Assembly: GCA_016873315.1 (NCBI GenBank)
Contig: VGXL01000007.1
Span: 1 to 45,864 of the forward strand
Direction: 5' to 3'
Length of the DNA stretch: 45,864 nt
Source: Phycisphaerae bacterium
GTDB taxonomy: Bacteria > Planctomycetota > Phycisphaerae > Phycisphaerales > SM1A02
The translations under genes were made by a program, and so were the position numbers. Positions 26,714-35,929 of the stretch are shown piece by piece (the first letter of the stretch is position 1; every line of letters begins with the position of its first letter). The notes beneath the pieces were generated by a model that was not told the origin of the DNA, searched no databases, and saw only the letters and a list, made by a program, of their open reading frames with translations.

Positions 26714-28801
26714 ATGCTCCTTCACGCAGTCCTCATCCTCTCTGTTGCCCTCGCTCCGCCGCCGACCGAAGTGCGCCCGGTCACCGACACGCTCCACGGC
26801 GAGTCGTTCACCGATGAGTACCGATGGCTCGAAGCGCTCGAAGCGGACAGCAGCGAAGTCGCTGCCTGGACCACGCTGCAGAACGATCACACGCGTCGCG
26901 TGCTCGATGCACTGCCCTGCCGAGCTTCGCTTGAGAAGGCGCTCACGCCGCTCATGCAGATCGGCGGCATCTCGGCACCCGCGATGCGCGGCCACTTCTA
27001 CTTCTATTCCGAGCGTTCTGGCACGCAGAACCAACCCGTCCTCAAGATCCGCAGCGGCTTCGATGGTGCGCCTCGCACGCTGCTTGATGTGAACGCGATC
27101 GACGAGAAGGGTCTGACGAGCCTGGATTGGTTCGTACCAAGCCCCGATGGGCAGTTCGTGGCCTTCGGACTCTCGCGCGCGGGCGACGAAATGAGCCAGT
27201 TGCATGTGCTCGCCACGGCCGGCGGCTCATGGCTGGCCGACACGATTCCCGGCAAGACCGACTTCGGCGGCTGGGCTCCCGATGGCCGACAGTTCCTGTA
27301 CTCGCGGCTGTCCGATCCCAAGGATCCCTACTCGCGCACCGTGAAGTGGCACATGCTGGGGATGCATGAGCGCAACGATCCGGTGCTCTTCGTGCAGAAG
27401 GAGCCGTCGCGCGTGCCTGGCGCGGGACTGAGCCGCGACGGAAGGTGGATCACGCTGGGCATCAGCGAGGGCTGGCAGCGCAACGACCTGTTCGTGGCGA
27501 GCGTCGATGCGTGGCACCGAACCGGTCAGATCCAGTTCGTCCCCATCGCGGTCGGGCTCGACGGGCGCTTCGATCCGATCGCGATCGAGGGCACGACGCT
27601 GTATGCGACAACCACCTTCGAGAGCCCCAACGGCCGGCTTCTGGCCATCGACCTGACCGAGCCCACGAAGGATCGTTGGCGCACGGTGATCGCAGAGCGC
27701 AAGGATGCGGTGCTCGATGGCGTCTCGCCGACGGCGTCCTGGCTCGTGGCCTTGTGGAAGAAGGATGTCATCACGCGCATCGAACTCTTCCGCCGCTCGG
27801 GATCGAGCGTCGGTGAGATCGCGCTGCCCGGTCTGGGCAATGCAGGCCTTTCCACCGAAGAGGACCGCGACGAAGCGTTCGTGACCTACGAGAGCTTCAA
27901 CGAGCCGCGCTCGATCTACCGAACGGTGCTCGATGGCCCCTCCTCTGCACTCGCGTTGTGGGCGCGCCCCGAAGTGCCCGTCGATCCTTCGATGGTCGAG
28001 GTCAGCCAGCGCTTCGTGCCGAGCAAGGATGGGACCAAGGTGCCGGTTTTCATCGTGCACCGCAAGGGTCTCAAACTGGACGGTTCCAATCCGTGCCTGC
28101 TCTACGGGTACGGCGGATTCAATGTGAGCATGGAGCCTGGGTTCAACGCCACGAATTGGCCGTGGTTTGAGGCGGGCGGCGTGTACGCGCTTGCGAATCT
28201 GCGAGGCGGCGGCGAGTACGGCGAGTCCTGGCACCAAGCGGGCATGCGCGATCGAAAGCAGAATGTGTTCGACGATCTCTACGCGGTCGCTGGGTGGCTT
28301 GCCGCCAACGGCTACACCAAGGCCGATCGGCTCGCGGTCATGGGTGGATCGAATGGTGGCTTGCTCACGGGCGTGGCGATCACGCAGCGCCCCGACCTGT
28401 GGTCGTGCGTGGTCTGCCAAGTGCCGCTGCTGGACATGCTGCGCTACCAGCAGTTCCTGATGGCGCGCTTCTGGGTGCCGGAGTACGGCAGCAGCGAAGA
28501 TGCCGAGCAGTTCAAGTGGCTGCGCGCGTACAGCCCGTACCACAACATCAAGCAGGGTCAGCGCTATCCCGCGATGCTCATCACGGCAGGCGAAAACGAC
28601 TCGCGCGTCCATCCGTTGCACGCTCGCAAGATGGCTGCGCGCCTGCAGGCCATGGCCGCCAACGACCACGACGCTGACCCGATTCTGCTGTGGGTCGATC
28701 GCGACGGCGGTCACGGCCAAGGCAAACCGCTGTCGCTGCGTGTGCGCGACGCGGTCGACCGATGGTCGTTCATCATGTCGCAGACGGGCTGCTGCCGCTG
28801 A
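26714..28801 (+). CDS. Exported prolyl oligopeptidase (peptidase family S9A)
   Basis: A serine peptidase that cuts short peptides after proline. The 695-residue protein has a short signal peptide (residues 1-14), a beta-propeller domain (about 75-430) that gates the active site, and a C-terminal alpha/beta hydrolase. The catalytic triad is visible: Ser546 in MGGSNGGLL, Asp629 in ENDSRVHPLHA and His667 in DGGHGQG. NLRGGGEYGESWHQAG is another S9A hallmark. The signal peptide implies a periplasmic or outer location. It is transcribed from its own TAGGAT box. Confidence 0.92.
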   Translation: MLLHAVLILSVALAPPPTEVRPVTDTLHGESFTDEYRWLEALEADSSEVAAWTTLQNDHTRRVLDALPCRASLEKALTPLMQIGGISAPAMRGHFYFYSERSGTQNQPVLKIRSGFDGAPRTLLDVNAIDEKGLTSLDWFVPSPDGQFVAFGLSRAGDEMSQLHVLATAGGSWLADTIPGKTDFGGWAPDGRQFLYSRLSDPKDPYSRTVKWHMLGMHERNDPVLFVQKEPSRVPGAGLSRDGRWITLGISEGWQRNDLFVASVDAWHRTGQIQFVPIAVGLDGRFDPIAIEGTTLYATTTFESPNGRLLAIDLTEPTKDRWRTVIAERKDAVLDGVSPTASWLVALWKKDVITRIELFRRSGSSVGEIALPGLGNAGLSTEEDRDEAFVTYESFNEPRSIYRTVLDGPSSALALWARPEVPVDPSMVEVSQRFVPSKDGTKVPVFIVHRKGLKLDGSNPCLLYGYGGFNVSMEPGFNATNWPWFEAGGVYALANLRGGGEYGESWHQAGMRDRKQNVFDDLYAVAGWLAANGYTKADRLAVMGGSNGGLLTGVAITQRPDLWSCVVCQVPLLDMLRYQQFLMARFWVPEYGSSEDAEQFKWLRAYSPYHNIKQGQRYPAMLITAGENDSRVHPLHARKMAARLQAMAANDHDADPILLWVDRDGGHGQGKPLSLRVRDAVDRWSFIMSQTGCCR

Positions 28802-28814
28802 GCACGCGATTCCG

Positions 28815-31085
28815 TCAGGTCACGATCTCAAGCCGCGCGTACTCAGCGACCAGGCTCTTCACGCCGACCGTGCGGAACGCCACGCGCAGCGTGGTCACGC
28901 TTCCCTGACGGAGCACGGCTTCGATCTGTCCCATGCCGAACTGGCGGTGACGCACGCGCATGCCGGCCTTCCAACCCTGGCGTTCGTCAAGGTCGGGCTC
29001 CCAAGCCGGCGCATCCGGATCGATCGACGCGCCCCGCGAGCCACCAGCTAGGTCACGCCGTGCGATGCGATCCGCTGGCAATTCCTCAAGGAACTGGCTT
29101 TCCATCGTGGCCTCGCGAATCCCGCGCAGCGTGCGCATGGCGGCGCTCGAGAGAACCAACTGTCGCTCGGCTCGCGTGATCCCCACGAAGAGCAGCCGGC
29201 GTTCTTCTTCAAGTTGCGCCGGATCGGCCTGGACTCGACTGTGCGGAAGGATGCCTTCCTCACAAGCGATGACCGCGACGAAGGGGAACTCGAGTCCCTT
29301 CGCTGCGTGCAGGGACATCAGCGTCACGGCGCCGGCCTGCGGATCGAAGGCATCGGAGTCCGCGACAAGCGCCACGCGCTCGAGGAACGCGCGGAGCACA
29401 TCGACAAGTTGCGGACGCGCCGCCCCCGGTTCCTGCGCGGCCATGCGGAACTCCGACGCGGCCGTCACGAGTTCCGCCACATTCGCGCGGCGTTCGGCGG
29501 CTTCTTCGGCGTCCGCGCTGCCCTCGCCGGCAGCGGCCTCGAAGCCGCTCTCGGTCAGCACGCGCGCGACGTAGCCGCCGAGCATGCCACCGAGCATCTG
29601 CGGTAGGTCTTCGTCGTCGACTTCATGCGGCGCACCCTGCATGAGGTCCGCGCGCCACTGCGCCACATTGGCGAGGAAACCGCCGATCGCCTTGCGAGCG
29701 CGCGCGGTCAATCCATCGGTCGCGGCGAGCGCTGCCTCGAACGCGAGTCCATGCGCTGCGGCAAGGGCGTCAGCGCGCGCGATCGTGGTCGCGCCGATCC
29801 CGCGCGCGGGGACATTGATGATCCGACGCAGCGCAACCTCGTCGCTTGGATTGGCAAGCGTGCGCAGGTACGCGAGCGCGTCTTTGATTTCTCGTCGTTC
29901 GTAGAAGGCCGTGCCGCGCACGACGACATAGGGAATCGAGCGCCGACGCAGTTCATCCTCGATCACGCGGCTGAGCGCGTTCATGCGGTACAGCGCCGCC
30001 ATCCCCTTCCACGGCACGCCACCCTCGTGCTGGCGGACCATCTCGTCGACGACCACGCGCGCCTCATGCCGCTCATCGATCGCGCGAATGACCGAAGGCA
30101 TCGCGCCGGCTTCGAGCTCGGTCGTCAGGTCCTTGTGTTTGCGTCGCGTGTTGTGGCGGATGAGCCCATCCGCCGCGGCCACGATGTGGGCCGTCGAACG
30201 GAAGTTCTGCCCGAGCGGAATCACCGCCGCGCCCGGGAAATGCAGTTCGAATTCAAGGATGTTCGTGATGTCCGCCCCGCGCCAGGCATAGATCGACTGG
30301 TCCGGGTCGCCCACGACGGTGAGGCTGCCGTGCGCCTGGGCGATCGCACCTGCAATCACGAACTGCGCATGGTTCGTGTCTTGGTACTCATCGATGAGGA
30401 CATGCCGGTAGCGCTGCTGCAGTTCCTCGCGCACCGAAGCGTCCTGCTTGACCAGGCGCGCCACGCGCAGGAGCAGATCGTCGAAGTCCACTGCATTGCA
30501 CTTGGCGAGCTCGGCCTCGTACGCGCGATAGATCTTGGCGAGCGATCGGCTCGTGAAGTCGCCCGCTTGCGCCGCGTAGGCCGCAGCGTCGAGCAGCTTG
30601 TTCTTCGCATCGCTGATCCGCGAGAGCACGATCGCCGCAGGCCAGTTTTTGCTGTCGAAACCAGCAGAAGCGATCGCTCGCTTGGCGGCGTCGCGTGCGT
30701 CGTCGGTGTCGAAGATGGAGAAGCCCGGCGCGAGCGGTGTGCCGTCGCTCGCGGCTGCCGCTGGACTGGATCCGTAGCGCCGCAAGAGCGTGGCGCAGAA
30801 GGAGTGGAAGGTGCTGACCTGTAGACCGCGCGATCCAGCGCCATCCTCGTCGAGCAACGCGTGAACGCGTTCCTTCATTTCGCCTGCAGCCTTGTTCGTG
30901 AAGGTGAGCGCAAGGATCGTCCACGGCGCGGCACCTTGCGCGACCAAGTGCGCGATGCGACGCGTGATCACACGCGTCTTGCCTGATCCTGGACCTGCAA
31001 GAACGAGCAGCGGCGTGGCAGGATGCACGACCGCAGCGCGCTGCGCCGGGGTGAGACCGTCAAGCCAGGGGCCGTCCGTGACCAT
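28815..31085 (-). CDS. pcrA: UvrD/PcrA-family DNA helicase
   Basis: Superfamily 1A 3'-5' helicase used in repair and in removing proteins from DNA. The 756 residues include the Q motif LTPAQRAAV, Walker A AGPGSGKT at 30-37, motif Ia LTFTNKAAGEM, Walker B IDEYQDTN at 231-238, motif III GDPDQSIYAWRGA, motif IV QNFRST, motif V VTLMSLHAAKGLEF and motif VI EERRLLFVGITRAERQL. The C-terminus (WKAGMRVRHRQFGMG) carries the small Tudor-like domain of PcrA that contacts RNA polymerase. The ATG at 31085 is 6 bases after a TAGACT box. The 3' end lies 13 bases from the stop of the converging peptidase gene. Confidence 0.94.
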   Translation of the reverse strand: MVTDGPWLDGLTPAQRAAVVHPATPLLVLAGPGSGKTRVITRRIAHLVAQGAAPWTILALTFTNKAAGEMKERVHALLDEDGAGSRGLQVSTFHSFCATLLRRYGSSPAAAASDGTPLAPGFSIFDTDDARDAAKRAIASAGFDSKNWPAAIVLSRISDAKNKLLDAAAYAAQAGDFTSRSLAKIYRAYEAELAKCNAVDFDDLLLRVARLVKQDASVREELQQRYRHVLIDEYQDTNHAQFVIAGAIAQAHGSLTVVGDPDQSIYAWRGADITNILEFELHFPGAAVIPLGQNFRSTAHIVAAADGLIRHNTRRKHKDLTTELEAGAMPSVIRAIDERHEARVVVDEMVRQHEGGVPWKGMAALYRMNALSRVIEDELRRRSIPYVVVRGTAFYERREIKDALAYLRTLANPSDEVALRRIINVPARGIGATTIARADALAAAHGLAFEAALAATDGLTARARKAIGGFLANVAQWRADLMQGAPHEVDDEDLPQMLGGMLGGYVARVLTESGFEAAAGEGSADAEEAAERRANVAELVTAASEFRMAAQEPGAARPQLVDVLRAFLERVALVADSDAFDPQAGAVTLMSLHAAKGLEFPFVAVIACEEGILPHSRVQADPAQLEEERRLLFVGITRAERQLVLSSAAMRTLRGIREATMESQFLEELPADRIARRDLAGGSRGASIDPDAPAWEPDLDERQGWKAGMRVRHRQFGMGQIEAVLRQGSVTTLRVAFRTVGVKSLVAEYARLEIVT

Positions 31086-31091
31086 GGGGCG

Positions 31092-31097
31092 AGTCTA
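31092..31097 (-). promoter_or_regulatory. TAGACT -10 box, leaderless-type start of pcrA
   Basis: Minus-strand TAGACT ends 6 bases before the ATG at 31085, with no ribosome-binding site in between. Confidence 0.45.
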
Positions 31098-31180
31098 GGA
31101 GGTGCCTTGCGCCTTCCCCGGCAACTTGTCCACCGTTCGGTGGCACCTTCACGCCGCAAGCCGCGCGAGGCTCGACGAGC

Positions 31181-31203
31181 AAGTCTCGACAAAGTCGTGA
31201 CTT
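31181..31203. repeat. Inverted repeat in the pcrA-dcd intergenic region
   Basis: AAGTCTCGAC (31181-31190) and GTCGTGACTT (31194-31203) pair at 9 of 10 positions around a 3-base spacer. It lies between pcrA and the NrdR-like boxes. It could be a hairpin or an operator; no function is shown. Confidence 0.6.
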
Positions 31204-31221
31204 AGGATTCCGCTCCCAAAA

Positions 31222-31268
31222 GCGCGATATTTTGTGATTCGCACCCTTGCAACCACTACATGTAGGGC
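31222..31268 (+). promoter_or_regulatory. Tandem NrdR-like boxes
   Basis: Two 16-base sites, 31222-31237 (core CGATATTTTG) and 31253-31268 (core CTACATGTAG), are separated by 15 bases, so their centres are 31 bases apart. Each matches about 11 of 16 positions of the NrdR-box consensus acaCwAtATaTwGtgt as I remember it. Paired boxes about three helical turns apart are the hallmark of NrdR operators in front of ribonucleotide reductase genes. They flank the likely -35 and fill the promoter spacer, which fits repression. The nearest downstream genes are dcd and nrdJ. Confidence 0.65.
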
Positions 31269-31274
31269 TATCGT
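31246..31274 (+). promoter_or_regulatory. Likely promoter of the dcd-nrdJ unit
   Basis: TTGCAA at 31246-31251 and TATCGT at 31269-31274 are separated by 17 bases. Transcription would start near 31281, leaving a leader of about 317 bases before dcd. Confidence 0.55.
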
Positions 31275-31280
31275 GCGCTT

Positions 31281-31597
31281 CGGTGATCAAGGTGGTGGTT
31301 CCCCTTGATGACCAGAATGCTTCGGAGAAAGCTGGTTCTCGGACCACATTTCGACGCCGCATTCAACCCATCCCGCTTGGTGCCGGCCTTTGTGGAAATC
31401 CGGCGTCCAACTCAGGCGACGATGGGCTGGTGGATCGTGGGCGCGCCGACCAAACTCGGCCGCGAACACGATGGAGACCAGCCGTCTCCCTCATCGGAGA
31501 CGGCTGCACAGGCTGGGTGACTTCAGCCAAGGTCGTCGATGCCATGCCATCGGCCGCTGCCCGTCGTCGGGTGGTGCAGGAGGAACAGAGAAGACCC
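31281..31597 (+). other. Long hairpin-rich leader of dcd
   Basis: This 317-base stretch has no convincing gene. Several inverted repeats can be read: ATCAAGG with CCTTGAT (around 31286-31318); ACCAG/CTGGT enclosing GCTT/AAGC (around 31311-31337); GACGCC with GGCGTC (around 31353-31407); CCCATC with GATGGG (around 31368-31426); a perfect 9-bp hairpin with arms 31480-31488 and 31497-31505; and GGCTG with CAGCC (around 31511-31528). AGGAGG at 31578-31583 is a ribosome-binding site for dcd, though 14 bases from its ATG. It may be a regulatory leader RNA. I see no cobalamin-riboswitch GCCACTG box. Confidence 0.35.
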
Positions 31598-32188
31598 ATG
31601 GCAGTGCTCTGTGACACCCAGATTCGGGAATGCGTTCCCATCGAGCCGTTCGCCGAGAACGTCAAGCGCCCCGGAACCGTTTCGTACGGCGTCTCCAGTT
31701 ACGGCTACGACGTTCGCGTCGGCACCAGGTTCAAGATCTTCACGAACGCCACATCAGGCGGCGTAGCGATCGTCGATCCCAAGAACTTCACCAACGACCT
31801 CTTCATCACGATCGACACGGCGCAGACCGGCAAGGATCACATCCTGATCCCGCCGAACTCGTTTGCGCTCGCCGAGACGATCGAGGTGTTCGATGTGCCG
31901 CGCGATGTGCTGGCGATCTGCGTCGGCAAGAGCACCTACGCGCGGTGCGGCATCATCGTCAATGTGACTCCGCTCGAGCCTGAATGGCGCGGCAAGGTCA
32001 CCATCGAGATTTCCAACACAACTCCCCTTCCCGCCAAGATCTACGCCAACGAAGGCATCGCTCAGATGATCTTCATCAAGGCCGATCGGGTCTGCGCGGT
32101 GTCGTATGCCGACAAGGGCGGCAAGTACCAAGATCAGGGCGGCTTGACGCTGCCCCGAGTCGACGGTCTCCCCTTCCAGGGCCATTGA
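31598..32188 (+). CDS. dcd: dCTP deaminase
   Basis: Deaminates dCTP to dUTP, feeding dTMP synthesis. The 196-residue protein begins [13 protein letters not shown] and has [54 protein letters not shown] and [23 protein letters not shown], which carry the family's Ser-Arg and catalytic Glu positions (K-S-T-x-A-R; I-x-N-x-T-P). The ATG at 31598 is preceded by AGGAGG at 31578-31583. nrdJ follows 112 bases after the stop; both serve deoxynucleotide supply and probably share the NrdR-type promoter. No dut gene is nearby. Confidence 0.93.
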   Translation: MAVLCDTQIRECVPIEPFAENVKRPGTVSYGVSSYGYDVRVGTRFKIFTNATSGGVAIVDPKNFTNDLFITIDTAQTGKDHILIPPNSFALAETIEVFDVPRDVLAICVGKSTYARCGIIVNVTPLEPEWRGKVTIEISNTTPLPAKIYANEGIAQMIFIKADRVCAVSYADKGGKYQDQGGLTLPRVDGLPFQGH

Positions 32189-32300
32189 ATTCAGGTTCCG
32201 TCGGCCGGCACTGCCAGCCCAAGGACGTCACGCCTCACGATTCAGCATCAACGCACGGATTGCACGGTTCCAGCAGCGCACGGACGCAAGGTACGAAGCT

Positions 32301-35300
32301 ATGAAGATCAATCGACGATTCACGGACGGCAAGCGCGATGTGTTCAGCACCATCGAGTGGACCACGCGCACCAGCAAGATTCACAATGCCGACGGGTCGG
32401 TCGTGTTCGAGATGAACGACGCCGAGATCCCAAAGGAGTGGAGCCAGCTCGCCACCGACATCGTGGTCAGCAAGTACTTCCGCAAGGCTGGCGTTCCCCA
32501 GTTCGACCTAGACGGCGTCCCGGTCGTGAAGGACGGCAAGCCGGTGTTCGGCCCTGAGAAGAGCGCGCGCCAAGTGGTGCACCGCCTCGCAGGTTGCTGG
32601 GCGCATTGGGGCCAAGAGCACGGCTACTTCGACTCCGCCGAGGATGCGCAGGCCTTCTACGACGAACTCAGCTACATGCTGATCACGCAGATGGCTGCTC
32701 CCAACAGCCCGCAGTGGTTCAACACTGGCCTGAACTGGGCGTATGGCATCAACAGCCCGGCCCAGGGCCACTGGGTCGCCGACCACCTCACCGGCGCGCT
32801 GTCGCTGGCGAAAGATGCGTACACGCACCCGCAGCCCCACGCGTGCTTCATTCAGTCGGTCAGCGATGACCTGGTCAATGAAGGTGGCATCATGGACCTG
32901 TGGGTCCGCGAGGCTCGCCTGTTCAAGTATGGCTCCGGCACCGGCACCAACTTCAGCCGACTGCGCGGCGAAAACGAGCCGCTCTCTGGCGGCGGTCGCA
33001 GCTCAGGCCTGATGAGCTTCCTCAAGATCGGCGACCGTGCCGCGGGCGCGATCAAGTCCGGCGGCACCACGCGCCGTGCGGCCAAGATGGTCTGCCTCGA
33101 TGTCGATCACCCGGACATCGAAGCGTTCGTCAACTGGAAGGTCCGCGAAGAAGTCAAGGTCGCCGCGCTCGCCGAGGGCATGAAGCACCTGGCCAAGGAC
33201 CAGCAGGATCTGGCCAAGGGCATGGGCCTGAAGCTCGACTACGACTTCAACGGCGAGGCTTACGCCACCGTCAGTGGCCAGAACTCGAACAACTCCATTC
33301 GCTTGTCGGATGCGTTCTTCGATGCCGTGGATGCCGACGCCGACTGGTCGCTCACGCGTCGCATGGATGGCAAGGCAGCCAAGACGCTGAAGGCGTCCTC
33401 GCTGTGGAACCAGATCTGCTACGCCGCATGGCGCTGTGCCGACCCAGGCCTGCAGTACGACACCACCATCAACTCGTGGCACACCTGCCCCGAGGGCGGG
33501 CGCATCAACGCCAGCAATCCGTGCAGCGAGTACATGTTCCTCGACAACACGGCCTGCAATCTGGCGTCGATCAACTTGATGAAGTTCTACGACGCCGAGT
33601 CCAGGACCTTCGACATCGCTGGCTTCGAACACGCGATCGATGTCTGGACGATGGTCCTTGAAATCAGCGTGCTCATGGCGAGCTTCCCCAGCCGCGAGAT
33701 CGCTGAACTCAGCTGGAAGTACCGCACGCTCGGTCTGGGCTACGCCAACCTCGGCGCCATGCTGATGCAGGCGGGCATTCCGTACGACAGCGACGAGGGT
33801 CGCGCGATCTGCGGCGCGATCACCTCGATCATGACCGGTCGCTCATACGCCACCAGCGCCCGCATGGCCGGTGAACACGGCGCCTTCGCTGGCTACCAGG
33901 AGAACCGCGAGCACATGCTGCGCGTCATGCGCAACCACCGCGCCGCCGCGCACGGCGCTGCGCGTGACTCGGGCACCTACGAGCAGCTCCGCATCGCGCC
34001 GGTCCCCATCGATCATGCGCTCTTCCGCAGCGGCCGCATCAATGTGGCCAACGCCGAAGCCATGCTCGCGGCATCGAGCGCCGCGTGGGATCTGGCCCTC
34101 GAACTAGGCACCGAGCACGGGTTCCGCAATGCGCAGGTCACAGTGATCGCCCCCACGGGCACGATCGGACTGCTCATGGATTGCGATACCACCGGTGTCG
34201 AACCGGACTTCGCGCTCACCAAGTTCAAGAAGCTCGCCGGCGGCGGTTACTTCAAGATCGCGAACCAGTCGCTGCGCCCGGCGCTGCGGTCGCTCGGTTA
34301 CACGAACGCGCAAACCGACGACATCGTCGCGTCTGTCATGGGCACTCTGAGCCTCGATGTACCGATGGCCGACGAGCGCGGCACGATCTCGGCGAGCCAG
34401 CCCTCGTTCCGATCGTTCTTGATCGAGGCCGGCTTCACCAATGAAGAACTCATCGCCCTCGAAAATGGTTTGCCGTCGTGCTTTGAGATCGGCTTCGCGT
34501 TCACGGCGTGGAGCATGCCCGAGCGCGTGCTGCGGAAGGCCGGCGTCGACGCTGAGCGCGCCAAAGCCGACCAGGGCTTCAACGGCCTGCGATCACTTGG
34601 CCTGAATCGTCGCCAGATCGATGCACTCAACCGCGTCATCTGCGGAACGGGCACGATCGAAGGCGCACCGCACCTGAAGGATGCGCACCTGCCGGTCTTC
34701 GACTGCGCCAACAAGTGTGGCGCCCTTGGCAAGCGATTCATCGCCGCCGAGGGACACATCCGCATGATGGCCGCTGCCCAGCCATTCATCTCGGGCGCCA
34801 TCTCGAAGACGATCAACCTCCCCAACGAGGCGAGCGCCGACGAGATCGGCAAGGCGTACCGCCTGTCCTGGGAACTTGGACTCAAGGCCAACGCCCTCTA
34901 TCGCGACGGCTGCAAGCTGAGCCAGCCGCTGGCGACCAAGAGCGATGCGGCCGATCATGCCGAGGAAGCCGACCTCGATGGCCTGCCCGAAGAGGCCAAG
35001 GTCCCGTCGGCCGATGGGCAGCCGCTGATCATCGAGCGCGTCGTCGAGCGCATCGTCGAACGCGTCATCGAACGCCCGTCGCGCCGTCGACTCAGCGACA
35101 CGCGCCAGAGCATCACGCACAAGTTCAATGTCGCTGGCCACGAGGGCTACCTCGTCGTCGGCCTCTACGAAGACGGCATGCCCGGCGAGCTCTTCATCAC
35201 GATGGCCAAGGAAGGTTCGACCATCGGTGGTCTGATGGACTCGCTCGGCACGGCCATCAGCGTCGCTCTGCAGTACGGCGTGCCGCTGCAGAGCTTGGTG

Positions 35301-35870
35301 AACAAGTTCGCGCACCAGCGCTTCGAACCCATGGGCATGACGCAGAACCGCGACATTCCCATCGCGAAGAGTCTCGTGGACTACATCTTCCGTTGGATGG
35401 GCATGGAGTTCATCCAGGGTTACCGTGAACAGAACGCCCCGCACCGCACCGGCATGGATGCCGGCTCCCACGCTCCCGCCTTGGCTGGCGGCGCGCGGGA
35501 TCACGTCAAGGAGGACTCATGGAACGACCGGACTGCACCGTCGCACGCTTCCCGCGCCCCGGGCCACACCGCTTCGAGCGATCTAACTCTGGGCGATCGG
35601 ATCAACGGGACGACCTTCAACGGGACGAGTGGCATGTCCGATTCGTCGGCCTGCTGCGATGGGGATTCCGGCTCGTGCAAACACGCCGCATCGCCCGCTG
35701 GGAGCGTGACGAACTCGAACGGCGCGAGAATGATGACCAACGCGCTCGACGCCCAGGCCGCGTCCGCCATGGGTGATGCCCCTCCGTGCAGCGTGTGCGG
35801 TGCGATCACCGTACGCAACGGCACCTGCTACCGATGTTTCAACTGCGGCGCCAGCCAGGGCTGCAGCTGA
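32301..35870 (+). CDS. nrdJ: Class II (B12-dependent) ribonucleotide reductase
   Basis: Reduces ribonucleotides with adenosylcobalamin as radical source, without need for oxygen. The 1189 residues match large single-chain NrdJ. The redox cysteines are Cys182 (HACFIQSV) and Cys419 (DNTACNLASINL); the active-site N-x-C-x-E is Asn406, Cys408, Glu410 (NPCSEYMF); VIAPTGTIGLLMDCDTTGVEPDF is the second barrel motif. A charged repeat of V-E-R-I type lies near residues 910-925, followed by KFNVAGHEGYLVVGLYEDG. The C-terminus has a cysteine cluster (CSVCGA, GTCYRCFNCGASQGCS) typical of the thioredoxin-facing tail. A 9-bp hairpin and a double terminator follow. It implies cobalamin synthesis or uptake in the cell. 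Confidence 0.96.
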   Translation: MKINRRFTDGKRDVFSTIEWTTRTSKIHNADGSVVFEMNDAEIPKEWSQLATDIVVSKYFRKAGVPQFDLDGVPVVKDGKPVFGPEKSARQVVHRLAGCWAHWGQEHGYFDSAEDAQAFYDELSYMLITQMAAPNSPQWFNTGLNWAYGINSPAQGHWVADHLTGALSLAKDAYTHPQPHACFIQSVSDDLVNEGGIMDLWVREARLFKYGSGTGTNFSRLRGENEPLSGGGRSSGLMSFLKIGDRAAGAIKSGGTTRRAAKMVCLDVDHPDIEAFVNWKVREEVKVAALAEGMKHLAKDQQDLAKGMGLKLDYDFNGEAYATVSGQNSNNSIRLSDAFFDAVDADADWSLTRRMDGKAAKTLKASSLWNQICYAAWRCADPGLQYDTTINSWHTCPEGGRINASNPCSEYMFLDNTACNLASINLMKFYDAESRTFDIAGFEHAIDVWTMVLEISVLMASFPSREIAELSWKYRTLGLGYANLGAMLMQAGIPYDSDEGRAICGAITSIMTGRSYATSARMAGEHGAFAGYQENREHMLRVMRNHRAAAHGAARDSGTYEQLRIAPVPIDHALFRSGRINVANAEAMLAASSAAWDLALELGTEHGFRNAQVTVIAPTGTIGLLMDCDTTGVEPDFALTKFKKLAGGGYFKIANQSLRPALRSLGYTNAQTDDIVASVMGTLSLDVPMADERGTISASQPSFRSFLIEAGFTNEELIALENGLPSCFEIGFAFTAWSMPERVLRKAGVDAERAKADQGFNGLRSLGLNRRQIDALNRVICGTGTIEGAPHLKDAHLPVFDCANKCGALGKRFIAAEGHIRMMAAAQPFISGAISKTINLPNEASADEIGKAYRLSWELGLKANALYRDGCKLSQPLATKSDAADHAEEADLDGLPEEAKVPSADGQPLIIERVVERIVERVIERPSRRRLSDTRQSITHKFNVAGHEGYLVVGLYEDGMPGELFITMAKEGSTIGGLMDSLGTAISVALQYGVPLQSLVNKFAHQRFEPMGMTQNRDIPIAKSLVDYIFRWMGMEFIQGYREQNAPHRTGMDAGSHAPALAGGARDHVKEDSWNDRTAPSHASRAPGHTASSDLTLGDRINGTTFNGTSGMSDSSACCDGDSGSCKHAASPAGSVTNSNGARMMTNALDAQAASAMGDAPPCSVCGAITVRNGTCYRCFNCGASQGCS

Positions 35871-35880
35871 TCGAACCACC

Positions 35881-35903
35881 GGTGACCGGTCGTTCCGGTC
35901 ACC
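35881..35903 (+). repeat. Perfect 9-bp hairpin just after nrdJ
   Basis: GGTGACCGG (35881-35889) and CCGGTCACC (35895-35903) pair around TCGTT, 10 bases after the nrdJ stop. There is no T tract. It may stabilise the mRNA 3' end or begin a structured region. Confidence 0.7.
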
Positions 35904-35929
35904 ACCAACCATGCTGGGCGCATCGCTCC

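Noticed and set aside
27227-28720. Long minus-strand open frame of about 497 codons opposite the prolyl oligopeptidase
   Set aside because: Its composition is rich in Arg, His, Gln and Asp with no fold-like hydrophobic pattern, and it is fully antisense to a gene with a complete catalytic triad. High GC gives long spurious frames; similar ones opposite ligA, ahcY, dinG and the PrpD gene were dropped for the same reason.
31281-31597. Cobalamin riboswitch in the dcd-nrdJ leader
   Set aside because: No B12 box (GCCACTG-like) or the associated conserved core could be found, although the leader is long and the reductase needs B12.
35032-35080. 12-base-period repeat inside nrdJ encoding V-E-R-I units
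   Set aside because: It encodes a charged linker that I recall as common in large NrdJ proteins, so it is a protein feature and not a DNA element.
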